A stretch of DNA of 64,000 nucleotides from Trebonia sp963767685 (GTDB taxonomy: Bacteria; Actinomycetota; Actinomycetes; Streptosporangiales; Streptosporangiaceae). Below, piece by piece: positions 48,425 to 56,761 of the stretch. The notes below the pieces were generated by a model. The model searched no databases. It worked only from the letters and a program-made list of their open reading frames with translations, and was not told the origin of the DNA. Made by a program: the position numbers and the translations under genes. The stretch is taken from assembly GCA_963767685.1 (NCBI GenBank), contig CAVYEZ010000002.1:1-64000 (forward strand). The letters run 5' to 3'. The number at the start of each line of letters is the position of its first letter. Positions within the stretch are counted from its first letter, which is position 1.

Positions 48425-49594
48425 TCAGTTGCCGGACGGTGAAAGTGGCACTTGCGCCGTGACCACCCAGCAGCTGCCCTCCCGGCCCGCGGCCAGGGTC
48501 CCGCCAAGCAGCCGCAGCCGTTCCCGCATCCCGGTCAGGCCGTAGCCGGCGTCGACCGTGCTCAGTTCCACGGCCCGGGGCGCGACGGCGTCGACCTCGT
48601 TCCTGACCGTAAGCCGGACGGCGGCGGCGGCAAACTTCAGGCGGACCGTCACGGGCTTGCCGGCGCCGTGCTTAGCGGCGTTGACCAGGGCCTCCTGCGC
48701 GACCCGGAGCAGCGCGACCGTCGCCTCGGCGGGCACCGGCCGCGGCGCGCCCGCGGTATCGAGGCTGACGGCGACGCGGTAGCGCTCGCCGTACGTGCTC
48801 ACGGCCTTGGCGAGCTCCTCGGCCAGCGGCAGCGTGTCCGAGCGCAGCGCGTGCACCGCCCGGCGGGTCTCCGTCAGCCCCTCGCCAGCCATCCGCTGGG
48901 CTGCGGTGAGCAGTTCGACGGCCCGGTCGACGTCGCCGTGGTCGGTGAGCACCGAGCGGGCGGCCTGGATCTGGATGCCGAGCGCGCCGATGGAGTGCGC
49001 GAGCACGTCATGAATCTCGCGCGCGATCCGGGTGCGCTCGTCGAGGACGTCGGCCCGGCGCTGCTCGGCCTCCAGCCGTTCCCGCTGCGCGAGCAGCGCG
49101 GCGGCCTGCTCCGCCTGGACGCGGAAGGCGCCCCGGTTGCGGCCGATCAGCAGCCCGGACGCGATGATTATGGGGAACCCGATCAGGGTGGTGACGCTGG
49201 CGCCGAACGCCAGCCCGGCGACGTCGGCGGCGAGGATCCCCGCGCTGGTCACCGCGATGGCGGGCGCCAGGTCGGTGTCGCCGCCCGCCTGCATCGCCGC
49301 GACGAGTGCGAAGACCAGCATGGCCAGGTTGCCGTCGGAGGCCGAGGTGGCCGCGGCCCCCATGGTCACGGCGATCACGCCGAAGATGACCGGGAGGGCG
49401 CGCCGACGGTACCGCGCGGCGCGCGGCGAGTAGTCGATCAGCGCCAGGCCGATCATGCCAAGCCCGGCGATGGCGTAGGCGATGGCCTGGAACAGCACCT
49501 CGGCCCGCCCGCTGGACGGGTAGATGCCGAACGCCAGCGCGCCGACCCAGGCGAAGCCGAGGGACCGGGACACGAGGTTGACCGAGCGGTTCAT
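48425..49594 (-). CDS. Sensor histidine kinase (HisKA_3 type)
   Basis: A 389-residue membrane kinase partnering the NarL-type regulator. About five hydrophobic segments fill residues 10-152. The phospho-acceptor block RTRIAREIHDVLAHSIGALGIQIQAARSVL puts His at 195. The ATPase domain has ALVNAAKHGAGKPV (N box), VDAGYGLTGMRERLRLLGG (G box). No extracellular sensor loop is evident, so it may sense the membrane itself. The signal and targets are unknown. Confidence 0.92.
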   Translation of the reverse strand: MNRSVNLVSRSLGFAWVGALAFGIYPSSGRAEVLFQAIAYAIAGLGMIGLALIDYSPRAARYRRRALPVIFGVIAVTMGAAATSASDGNLAMLVFALVAAMQAGGDTDLAPAIAVTSAGILAADVAGLAFGASVTTLIGFPIIIASGLLIGRNRGAFRVQAEQAAALLAQRERLEAEQRRADVLDERTRIAREIHDVLAHSIGALGIQIQAARSVLTDHGDVDRAVELLTAAQRMAGEGLTETRRAVHALRSDTLPLAEELAKAVSTYGERYRVAVSLDTAGAPRPVPAEATVALLRVAQEALVNAAKHGAGKPVTVRLKFAAAAVRLTVRNEVDAVAPRAVELSTVDAGYGLTGMRERLRLLGGTLAAGREGSCWVVTAQVPLSPSGN

Positions 49595-49808
49595 GGCTCA
49601 AGTGTGGCGTGCCCGGCGGCCAGGGGGATCAGACCGCGGGCTGACGCCTGGTCTGACTCGAGCGGCTTACGTGGTACCAGGTAACGCCGGCCCGGGTCAT
49701 GCCGGAGGTCACCGCCTGCTCCGATTCGCGGACGGCCGCGCTTAGCGAAGGTTGGGACATCAGCCACTCGCGGTCGTCAAGTAGCCGCGGACCTATGAGG
49801 AGCATGAA

Positions 49809-50315
49809 ATGGTCTCCCAGCTCACCGAGGCAATGATCGTCAACGGTGTCGTCCTGGCCACGGTTCTCGCTAGCGACGTGGGCCCGGCGCGGAAGATTGG
49901 CCGGATGCGCCTGCTGCGCCCGGTGATCGCCGCCGCCGTGATCGTTCCGATCTTCCTTGACCACCCGGCCACCAGCGGCAACGGGCTCGCGGTGGAGATC
50001 GCGGGCATCGCCGCCGGGGTGCTCGGCGGCCTGGCCGCCGCCGCGCTGATGCGCGTGTACCGCAGTCCGCTGACCGGGAAGCCGGTCAGCAGCGCGGGCT
50101 GGGCCTACGCCATCTTCTGGACCGTCGTCATCGCCGCGCGGGCGGCGTTCTCTTACGGCGCCGCGCACTGGTTCACCGGCTCGATCGTTGCCTGGGCAAT
50201 CGCCAACCAGGTATCGGAGGCGGCCATCACCGACGGGCTCATCTTCATGGCCATCATCATGGTGATCGTCCGCACGGCGGGGCTCGCCGCCCGCGCGTCC
50301 CGCCTGCCCGAATAA
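49809..50315 (+). CDS. Small multi-pass membrane protein of unknown function
   Basis: A 168-residue protein with four or five hydrophobic segments (about 8-24, 36-52, 62-82, 98-115, 143-160). It begins MVSQLTEAMIVNGVVLATVLASDVGPARKIGRMRLLRP. Similar proteins are common in actinobacteria, but I know no function. GAGGAGC sits 8 bases before the ATG. The opposite-strand rhodanese frame runs through the whole gene, which I regard as non-coding there. Confidence 0.7.
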   Translation: MVSQLTEAMIVNGVVLATVLASDVGPARKIGRMRLLRPVIAAAVIVPIFLDHPATSGNGLAVEIAGIAAGVLGGLAAAALMRVYRSPLTGKPVSSAGWAYAIFWTVVIAARAAFSYGAAHWFTGSIVAWAIANQVSEAAITDGLIFMAIIMVIVRTAGLAARASRLPE

Positions 50316-50759
50316 GAAGGCGGGCCCTGCCCCCGGCGCGATCTCGACGGTACGCTCGTCGGGACGAGCCGTGGGCAGGCCCGCCTGCCGCCATGCCTGG
50401 TAGCCGCCGGCCACGTCGGTGGCCAGGTCCAGCCCGAGGTCCTGCAGCGCGGCGGCCGCCAGGCTGGACGTGTACCCCTCCATGCAGATGACGATCGGCC
50501 GCAGGTCGTACCCGCTGACCCAGGGCAGCCGGGCATCGCTCGCGGGGTCCAGCCGCCATTCCAGGTGGTTCCGCTCGATCACGACCGAGCCAGGGATCTC
50601 CCCCGCGGCGGCCCGCTGCGCCGCGGGCCTGATGTCGATCAGCGTGGCCCCGTCGGCCCACGCCGCGTGGGCCTCCGCGGCGTCAGCCGGCGCGAGGCGG
50701 TCCCGCGCCGCCGCCAGGGTCTCGCCGATGGACCGCGCGCCCTCCGGCTTGTGCGTCAC
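50310..50759 (-). CDS. Rhodanese-domain sulfurtransferase (3' end uncertain)
   Basis: A single rhodanese domain of about 130 residues. AWADGATLIDIRPAAQRAAAGEIPGSVVIERNHLEWRLD is followed by the catalytic loop ICMEGYTSS with Cys, and AAALQDLGLDLATDVAGGYQAWRQAGLP. It would carry or detoxify sulfane sulfur. The GTG overlaps the cysteine dioxygenase stop as GTGA. The reading frame continues to 49629 (376 residues) antisense to the membrane-protein gene. That tail is Arg/Asp/His-rich shadow sequence, so I place the end near 50310 although no stop is there. A lost stop or nearby indel is likely. Confidence 0.7.
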
Positions 50760-51241
50760 CAGTCGTCAGCCCCTTCCGTCCGGATTGTCACCAGGCCGCC
50801 CGGCGTGAGATCGTACCTGGTCATGGCGGACAGCGGCGGCGAGTACGCGTGCACGCTCACCGCGACGGAGCCCGCCGCGGAGTTCCGCACGTCGTGCACG
50901 TGCCGCGGCCCGAAGGACCGGATCAGCCCGGGGGTCACCGGGTTGGCGGCGGAGCTGGCCCCCCGCGCGATCACGTGCTCGTCCAGCTGGCCCCACACCA
51001 CTCCGAACGCCCCGTTGGCGCCACCGTGGTCGTGGAACCCGGTCGACTGGCCAGGCAGCCAGCTGATCAGCCACAACTCAAGACAGTCGTCCACCCGGAT
51101 CTGCTCGTACCAGCGGCCCTCGGGATCAAGGCGAACCCTGGTCACCCATTCGGCTGGGGCGGAGGTCAGCCGCCGCACCTCGGCGGCGAGCTGCTTGGGC
51201 GGGATAACCCGCTGCTCAGAAGTGGTGGTCGTCCGTTGCAC
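50756..51241 (-). CDS. Cysteine dioxygenase family protein
   Basis: About 161 residues of a type I cysteine dioxygenase, a cupin iron enzyme oxidising cysteine to cysteine sulfinate. The metal ligands are in GFHDHGGANGAFGVVWGQLDEH and FGPRHVHDVRN. YEQIRVDDCLELWLISWLPGQ and VHAYSPPLSAMTRYD are also typical. GTG at 51241 is tentative; it has no good ribosome site, and the frame is open upstream through the ABC permease complement. It overlaps the rhodanese start, giving a cysteine-sulfur catabolic pair known from Streptomyces. Confidence 0.85.
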   Translation of the reverse strand: MQRTTTTSEQRVIPPKQLAAEVRRLTSAPAEWVTRVRLDPEGRWYEQIRVDDCLELWLISWLPGQSTGFHDHGGANGAFGVVWGQLDEHVIARGASSAANPVTPGLIRSFGPRHVHDVRNSAAGSVAVSVHAYSPPLSAMTRYDLTPGGLVTIRTEGADDW

Positions 51242-51306
51242 GGATAGATCATGGCATGAAATCCCTAGTAACTCAATTGGAATAGTCTGTAAATCTCCTG
51301 GGCATC

Positions 51307-52080
51307 CTACGCCATCGCCCGCTGGTACGCCCGCGTCCCCCACCACCCGGCCAGCGCCGCGATCACGGCCATGACGAGGAAGCCGAGGCCGACGGTGCCG
51401 GTGACCACCGTCCCCGCGGCGAGCGAGCGGGCCGCCTGCACGGCGTAGTACATCGGGTTGAAGTGCCCGAGCACGCGCAGCCAGGTGGGGCCCAGCGAGA
51501 GCGGCAGCAGGATGCCGGCGAGCAGCGTGAGCGGCAGTTGCACCCCGGTGACGACCGCGGCGAGCGACCCGATCTGCTTGAGGTTCAGCCCGAGGGCCGA
51601 CGATGTCGCCGAGCACGCGGCGGTGAGCAGCGCGAGGAGCACGAACAGCAGCGCGAGCCCGCCCCAGTGCACGTGGTACCCGAAGGCCGCCCCGACCGCG
51701 ATCACCACCACGCCGGGCACCGCGAACATCACGATGTCGCGCAGCACCGTGCCGAGGAGCAGCGCCAGCCGGCTGGCCGGGGTGACGCGCAGCCGCTCGA
51801 TCACGCCGGAGTCCAGCTCCCAGATGACGGGCCACCCGGCCCCCATGCCGGCGCCGAACGCGATCAGCACCATGATTCCCGGCACGAACACGTCGAGCAC
51901 GTGCCCGCGCGGGAACCCGGGCGCGCCGGCGAATGACCGCAGCAACGGCGCGAACAGCGCCAGGTACAGCACCGGCGTAATCAGCCCGGTGATGATCCAG
52001 ACCGGCTGGCGGAGCGTCTCAAGCAGCTTACGGCGGAAGAACAGACTGGTCTGCAGCGCGAACGGGGCGAGCGTGGTCAT
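51307..52080 (-). CDS. ABC-2 type transporter permease (DrrB-like)
   Basis: A 257-residue membrane protein starting MTTLAPFALQTSLFFRRKLLETLRQPVWIITGLITPVLYLALFAPLL. Six hydrophobic segments and the central ELDSGVIERLRVTPASRLALLLGTVLRD block mark the ABC-2/DrrB family that exports drugs or lipids. It is currently in one frame with the ATPase, giving a 601-residue ORF. The usual arrangement is two genes joined by ATGA, and exactly that is present in the neighbouring frame (GCATGA). Confidence 0.88.
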   Translation of the reverse strand: MTTLAPFALQTSLFFRRKLLETLRQPVWIITGLITPVLYLALFAPLLRSFAGAPGFPRGHVLDVFVPGIMVLIAFGAGMGAGWPVIWELDSGVIERLRVTPASRLALLLGTVLRDIVMFAVPGVVVIAVGAAFGYHVHWGGLALLFVLLALLTAACSATSSALGLNLKQIGSLAAVVTGVQLPLTLLAGILLPLSLGPTWLRVLGHFNPMYYAVQAARSLAAGTVVTGTVGLGFLVMAVIAALAGWWGTRAYQRAMA

Positions 52081-53112
52081 GCGGCCACCTCCTCGGCGGC
52101 GGCGTCCGCGGGCCGCCGGTGACGGGCTCCCGTCGCGCAGCGAACGTCCCGTCTCCCGCAGGAAGACGTCGTCAAGCGTCGGCCGGGCGACCGACGCGGC
52201 GCGCGTCGGGACGCCGCGCGACACGAGCGCGGCGAAGACCGCGGCCATCGCGCGGGTGGCGTCGGTGGCCGTCAGCCGGATCGTCCCCTGGCCCCCGGCC
52301 CCCGGCTCCACCACGGCACTCGTGATGAACGGGGCATCCGCGAGCTCGCGGGCGACGGCCGCCAGGACGTCGGGGCCCGCCTCCGGGGTGACGGCGATCG
52401 TGTCGGCCGAGTACCGCTGCTTGAGCTCGTCCGGGCGGCCGAGCGCGATGACCCGGCCGTGATCGACGATCGCGACCCGGTCGGCGAGCTGGTCGGCCTC
52501 GTCCAGGTAGTGCGTGGTGAGGAAGATCGTGGTGCCGGCGTCGCGCAGCAGGCGGAGCTGCTCCCACAGGTTGGCCCGGTTCTGCGGGTCAAGGCCGGTC
52601 GTGGGCTCGTCGAGGAACAGCACGCGCGGGCGGTGGACGATGCCGAGCGCGACCTCGAGCCTGCGGCGCTGGCCGCCCGAGTAGGTGCGGACCGGGCGGT
52701 CGGCGAGCGCGTCCAGGTCGAAGACCTCCGCCAGCTCCGCGCAGCGCTCCTTGGCCCCGGCCGCGCTCAGCCCGTACAGGCGGGCGGCGAGCATCAGGTT
52801 TTCTCGCCCGGTCGCGTCCCGGTCGGCGCCGCCGAGCTGGCCGACGTAGCCGATCGCCCGCCGGACGCGCCCGGGGGCGTGCCGGACGTCCTCCCCGGCG
52901 ACGTAGGCGTCTCCGGCGTCGGCGGGCAGCAGCGTGGTGAGGATGCGCAGGGTCGTCGTCTTTCCCGCGCCATTCGGCCCGAGCAGGCCGAAGATCTCCC
53001 CGGCCGCGACGGTCAGGTCGATGCCGCGGACGGCCTCGATGGCTTTGCCCGCGACCCGGAACGACTTGCGCAGCCCGTTGACCTGGACCGCGGGCACTGG
53101 TGATGAGGACAT
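52081..53112 (-). CDS. ABC transporter ATP-binding protein (DrrA-like)
   Basis: A DrrA-type ATPase of about 340 residues. Walker A GPNGAGKTTT (45-54), signature YSGGQRRRLE, Walker B VLFLDEPTTGLDP and the H-loop TTHYLDEADQLAD are intact. The C-terminal domain ends DDVFLRETGRSLRDG, as in the family. The following Pro/Arg-rich link runs into the permease without a stop. One frame over, the sequence reads ADAAAEEVAA then TGA overlapping the permease ATG, so a single-base error in 52095-52140 is likely. A PadR regulator lies upstream. Confidence 0.9.
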
Positions 53113-53224
53113 GCCGATAACTCCGTTCGTGCGTTGCCGTGAACGTCACGCGCGGCCGCAGGCATATCCTCGAAGATGCCGAGTCCACGGGTAGCCGGGT
53201 TGGCCGCGCGCTCATGGATTCCCG

Positions 53225-53254
53225 CGGTCTCCGGGGTTGCCGCCCCGGAGACCG
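53225..53254. terminator. Hairpin between padR and the ABC genes
   Basis: CGGTCTCCGGGG pairs perfectly with CCCCGGAGACCG around a 6-base loop and is followed by TTTT on the plus strand. Both neighbours are on the minus strand, where it may attenuate padR-to-ABC read-through. Confidence 0.65.
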
Positions 53255-53268
53255 TTTTCTCGCGCCCG

Positions 53269-53900
53269 TCAGCTCATGAAGCCGGCCTCCTTGAGCTCGT
53301 CGGTCGTCGGCCACGGGAACGTGCCGTCCCGCAGCTGCGCGATCGTGCCGCGCACCCAGGCGAGTTCCGCCTGCCGCATGGCCTGCGCGTACTCATCCTC
53401 GATCCCGAAGATCCGCGGGAAGTCCGGCATGTCCGCCAGGAACGCCCGGCGGAAGGCGTCGTTTGACGAGATCTCAGCCTCGAGCCGGGCCGCCCGCTGC
53501 TGCAGCGCCGCGATCGCGCGGTCCTTGCCCAGCGAGTAGATGAACATCAGCGGCGCCGCGAACTCCGGGTACTCGGCGGCCGGCTCGCTTGCCAGGTCCC
53601 ACAGCCACGCGAGCAGCTCATCCCGCCCGGGCTCGGTGATCGCGTACACGGTCCGCTCGGGCCTGCGGCCCTCCCGGCTCACCTCGACCGGCTCGATGAA
53701 GCCGCGGTCGGCCAGCCGCGCGACGGTGTCATAGACCGAGGACTCCCTGATCTGAAGGCCCGGTCATGCCGCCGCTCCCGCATCAGCGACCGCATCTCGT
53801 ACGGGTGCATCGACCGCTCGTTGAGCAGGCTGAGGACGGAAAGCGCCACCGGCGTCCGCGGTAGCGGGCGCTGGCGCCTCGGTTGACGGTCGTCGCTCAT
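53269..53900 (-). CDS. PadR-family regulator, frameshifted
   Basis: A winged-helix PadR repressor of about 210 residues split over two frames. The N-terminal part reads TPVALSVLSLLNERSMHPYEMRSLMRERRHDRAF. The remainder is IRESSVYDTVARLADRGFIEPVEVSREGRRPERTVYAITEPGRDELLAWL and a helical C-terminal domain. The two join if one A is restored near 53752-53754 (AFKIRESS). It directly precedes the DrrAB-like exporter, the typical target of such repressors. Confidence 0.88.
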
Positions 53901-54011
53901 CGCCGGATCCCCTACTCAGTCTCGATTACTCAGTAGCGAGTATATCGCGACTATATCTCGAGTTACCGGCGCGAGCGCAACCCCTTTCCGGTGGATCGGC
54001 GGAAAAGCCGG

Positions 54012-54804
54012 TCAGCCCCGGCCGAGGTCCGCGCGGCGGACGACCGCGAACACCCGGCGGAAGGGAAAGATGGTCCCGAACGAATGCGGGGTGTACTCCT
54101 GCCGCAGCCGTTCCCCGTACTCGCGGACGAACGCGTCCGCCTGCTCCGCGCCGAGCGCGGCGAGCACCGGCCGCAGCGTGGTCCCCTTGGTCCACTCGAG
54201 CACGGGGTTCTCCCCGGGCAGGATGTGCAGGTAGCTGGTCTCCCACGCGTCCACCGTGAAGCCCGGCCGCGCGAGCAGGGCCACGTAGTCCGCCGGGTCG
54301 CCCGCCTGCCGGTTCAGCCGCGCGTCCGCGAGTCAGCCGGCGCCAGCGCGGCGAGCCCGCCATCTCCCTGACGATCGCGTGGCTCGGCTGGTCGAAGTTG
54401 CCTGGCAACTGGAACGCGAGCCAGCCGCCCGGGGCGAGCAGGTCCGCCCAGCGCAGCAGCAGTTCGTCGTGCCCGGGCACCCATTGCAGCACGGCGTTGC
54501 AGACGAGCACGTCGAGCGGGCGCTCGGGGCGCCACTCCCGCACGTCGCCGACCGTGAACGAGAGATTAGGCACCGGCTCCGTGACCGCGCCCGCCTGGGC
54601 CGCGGCGATCATCTCCGGTGAGTTGTCCACGCCGACGACGGTCGCGTCGGGCCAGCGCTCGGCCAGCGCGGCGGTGAGGTTGCCGGGGCCGCAGCCGAGG
54701 TCGGCCACGTACCGGGGACCGGCCGCGCCGACCTGGGCGACGAGGTCAAAGAACGGTCGCGCCCGCTCGCCGCCAAAGCGAAGGTACTGTCCGGCGTCCC
54801 ACAT
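54012..54804 (-). CDS. tam: Trans-aconitate 2-methyltransferase-like, frameshifted
   Basis: A SAM-dependent methyltransferase of about 264 residues, Tam-like. It starts MWDAGQYLRFGGERARPFFDLVAQV, with motif I YVADLGCGPGNLTAALAERWP and VLVCNAVLQWVPGHDELLLRWADLLAPGGWLAFQLPGNFDQPSH. The second part, VALLARPGFTVDAWETSYLHILPGENPVLEWTKGT, is in another frame. Removing one base near 54331 yields LLADARLNRQAGDPADY and joins them. Tam methylates trans-aconitate in E. coli; here the substrate is inferred. It is divergent from a MarR regulator with two palindromic operators between. Confidence 0.85.
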
Positions 54805-54848
54805 GCGTCATCCCCTCCGTTGGGCCAACAACTATCGACGTAAAGAAT

Positions 54849-54860
54849 CTTGATATCAAG
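54849..54860. promoter_or_regulatory. MarR-type operator 1
   Basis: CTTGATATCAAG is a perfect 12-base palindrome in the tam/marR divergent promoter. It is of the TTGA..TCAA kind bound by MarR-family proteins. Confidence 0.7.
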
Positions 54861-54882
54861 GCACTGATACCAGATCAAGCAT

Positions 54883-54894
54883 CTTGACGTCAAG
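54883..54894. promoter_or_regulatory. MarR-type operator 2
   Basis: CTTGACGTCAAG is a second perfect 12-base palindrome, centred 34 bases from the first and differing only in its two central pairs. It lies 15 bases before the MarR start. Confidence 0.7.
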
Positions 54895-54909
54895 AGATAA
54901 GCTAGGCGG

Positions 54910-55491
54910 ATGGTGCAACCCACCGACGCAGCGGACCAGCAACGTCAGCCACCTTGGGGGGGTCACCGGGGGGGTCATGCTCCCGGGGGAAACAGGGAAC
55001 GCGACGAGGTCGACGACCTCGTCACCGCGTGGCGGCACCAGCGACCCGACCTCGACGTCGCGCCGCTGCAGGTGCTTAGCCGGGTCTCCCGGCTCGCCCG
55101 GCACCTGGACATCGCCCGGCGCGGCGCGTTCGCCGACCACAGCCTCGAGTCGTGGGAGTTCGACGTGCTCTCCGCGCTGCGCCGGGCGGGACCGCCGTTC
55201 CAGCTCACCCCGGGGGCGCTGCTGCGCGCCACCCTGGTCACCTCGGGCACGATGACAAACCGCATCGACCGGCTCGCCGAGGCGGGGCTCGTGTCGCGCG
55301 AGCCCGACCCGCGCGACCGCCGCGGCGTGCTCGTCACCCTGTCCGAGCGCGGCCAGGCCGTCGTGGACGCGGCCTTCACCGACCTGCTCGACCGCGAGCA
55401 GGCACTGCTCGCGCGCCTCGGCCCCGGGCAGCGCCAGGTGCTCGCCGACCTGCTCCGCACCCTGCTCGTCCCCTTCGACGAGGGGACCTAG
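54910..55491 (+). CDS. MarR-family regulator
   Basis: A 193-residue regulator. The winged helix spans FDVLSALRRAGPPFQLTPGALLRATLVTSGTMTNRIDRLAEAGLVSREPDPRDRRGVLVTLSERG. The first 40 residues are Gly/Pro/Gln-rich and may not all be translated; a later start is possible. Divergent from tam, with twin palindromes between, so autoregulation and control of the methyltransferase are likely. Confidence 0.9.
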   Translation: MVQPTDAADQQRQPPWGGHRGGHAPGGNRERDEVDDLVTAWRHQRPDLDVAPLQVLSRVSRLARHLDIARRGAFADHSLESWEFDVLSALRRAGPPFQLTPGALLRATLVTSGTMTNRIDRLAEAGLVSREPDPRDRRGVLVTLSERGQAVVDAAFTDLLDREQALLARLGPGQRQVLADLLRTLLVPFDEGT

Positions 55492-55493
55492 AC

Positions 55494-56297
55494 CTAGCTC
55501 ATCGACAGCGCGGTGGTCACCTGGGTCCCCCCGCTGATCAGCAACTGGTCCGTGGTGACGCCGGTCAGCGTCAGCGGTATGGCGCCGGTGACCAGGTTCG
55601 CCAGCTGAAGCAGGCCGGCGTTCGGCAGCTTGAGCAGGTTCGCGACGGTGATCGTCGACGGGGTCAGGTCCAGCGATGCCACCGGCAAGCCCTCCAGGTC
55701 CCCGGAGAGCTCGGTCGCGTAGAGCGTGACGCCGTCGCTGAAGTCCTGGCTGGCGCTGACCGTCGTCACCGTCACTCCGTCCTGGGTGACCGTCACCGTG
55801 ACCGTGCCGCTCAGGTCGATCGAATCGGCGGTGAACTCCATCATCCGCTGACTGCCGGCGGCGGTCGCCACGTCGACGTTGCCCACGAAGTGGAACCCGG
55901 TGATGTTCGCCGTTCCCGCGGTCAGCACGGCCGTGGCGTCGGACGCGACCAGGCCGGACGGGTCGGCCGCGTTCTTCGGCGTCCCCGATGCGGAGCTCGC
56001 AGTCGGGCTCGCGCTCGGGCTGGCCGTCCCCGACCTTGTCCCGCCGCCCGCCGGGGAACTCGTGGTCGGGCTGGCCGACAACCCGGGCAACGGCAGGCCG
56101 AGCGAGGGCGTCGGGATGGCCAACGACGGGCCCGGCGTCGGCGCCGGGGAAGCAGACGGGCTGGGGATGCAGATGATGCCGAGGATGCACCCCTGGCCGG
56201 CCAGCGGCGCCGCCATGGCCTGCCGCGCTCCCGTCACGCCGACGAGGGCTACGGCCGCGAAGACGGACAGCGTCGCGGCCGCGAGCAGCCGCCTCAT
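55494..56297 (-). CDS. Secreted protein with Ser/Pro/Thr-rich segment, unknown function
   Basis: A 267-residue exported protein. A signal peptide with hydrophobic core LSVFAAVALVGVTGA and a likely AMA-A cleavage occupies residues 1-30. Residues 45-110 are Pro/Ser/Ala/Gly-rich and low complexity. The C-terminal 150 residues are beta-rich, Thr/Val-rich (DLSGTVTVTVTQDGVTVTTVSAS). It resembles the third partner often found with DUF6230 and DUF6114 genes in actinobacteria. It overlaps the DUF6114 gene by ATGA. No catalytic motif. Confidence 0.75.
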   Translation of the reverse strand: MRRLLAAATLSVFAAVALVGVTGARQAMAAPLAGQGCILGIICIPSPSASPAPTPGPSLAIPTPSLGLPLPGLSASPTTSSPAGGGTRSGTASPSASPTASSASGTPKNAADPSGLVASDATAVLTAGTANITGFHFVGNVDVATAAGSQRMMEFTADSIDLSGTVTVTVTQDGVTVTTVSASQDFSDGVTLYATELSGDLEGLPVASLDLTPSTITVANLLKLPNAGLLQLANLVTGAIPLTLTGVTTDQLLISGGTQVTTALSMS

Positions 56298-56761
56298 GAA
56301 GCCGCCGCCGATCCCGTGTCCGCGTCGCGCTTGTGCCTTCCCCGCGCGCCCGCGCCCGCGTCGTCGGTGAGAACCGGCGACCAGGCGTACCCGAGCGCAC
56401 CGCCGATGATGGCGAGCAGCATGCCGAGGAAGAGGCCGCCGAGGTTGGAGGCCGGGAAGGACACGATGCCGAGCACCACCCCGACGATCCCGTAGAACGA
56501 GCGGTGCCCGGGATTGACGAGGAGCGCGGTCCCGGCCGCGATCAGCAGCGCGCCGATGAGCACGCCGAAGACGCCGCCGATGCCGATGTAGATGACCAGC
56601 TTGAGGCTGCCGTGCACGAGCAGGCCGCTCAACGGGAGAAGCACGAGCTCAAGGCCGGCCAGGAGCAGCAGCAGGCCGCCCCAGAAGGGGCGGCTCCGCC
56701 GCCACGCTTGCCACCGAGGCCGCGCCGGCTGACGGCGACGGGCAGCCCCCGCCGAAGCCAA
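56294..56761 (-). CDS. DUF6114 membrane protein
   Basis: A 155-residue protein with four hydrophobic helices from RPFWGGLLLLLAGLELVLLPL to LGGLFLGMLLAIIGGALGYAW, matching the DUF6114 pattern. The charged C-terminus is ARGRHKRDAD. The start is uncertain: the longest frame begins at a TTG. It is part of the DUF6230-DUF6114-secreted protein cluster, function unknown. Confidence 0.75.
   Translation of the reverse strand: MASAGAARRRQPARPRWQAWRRSRPFWGGLLLLLAGLELVLLPLSGLLVHGSLKLVIYIGIGGVFGVLIGALLIAAGTALLVNPGHRSFYGIVGVVLGIVSFPASNLGGLFLGMLLAIIGGALGYAWSPVLTDDAGAGARGRHKRDADTGSAAAS

Noticed and set aside
50756..51835. A 359-residue cysteine dioxygenase
   Set aside because: Only the last 160 residues belong to the family. 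The rest is Arg/Ala-rich sequence opposite in frame to the ABC permease gene.
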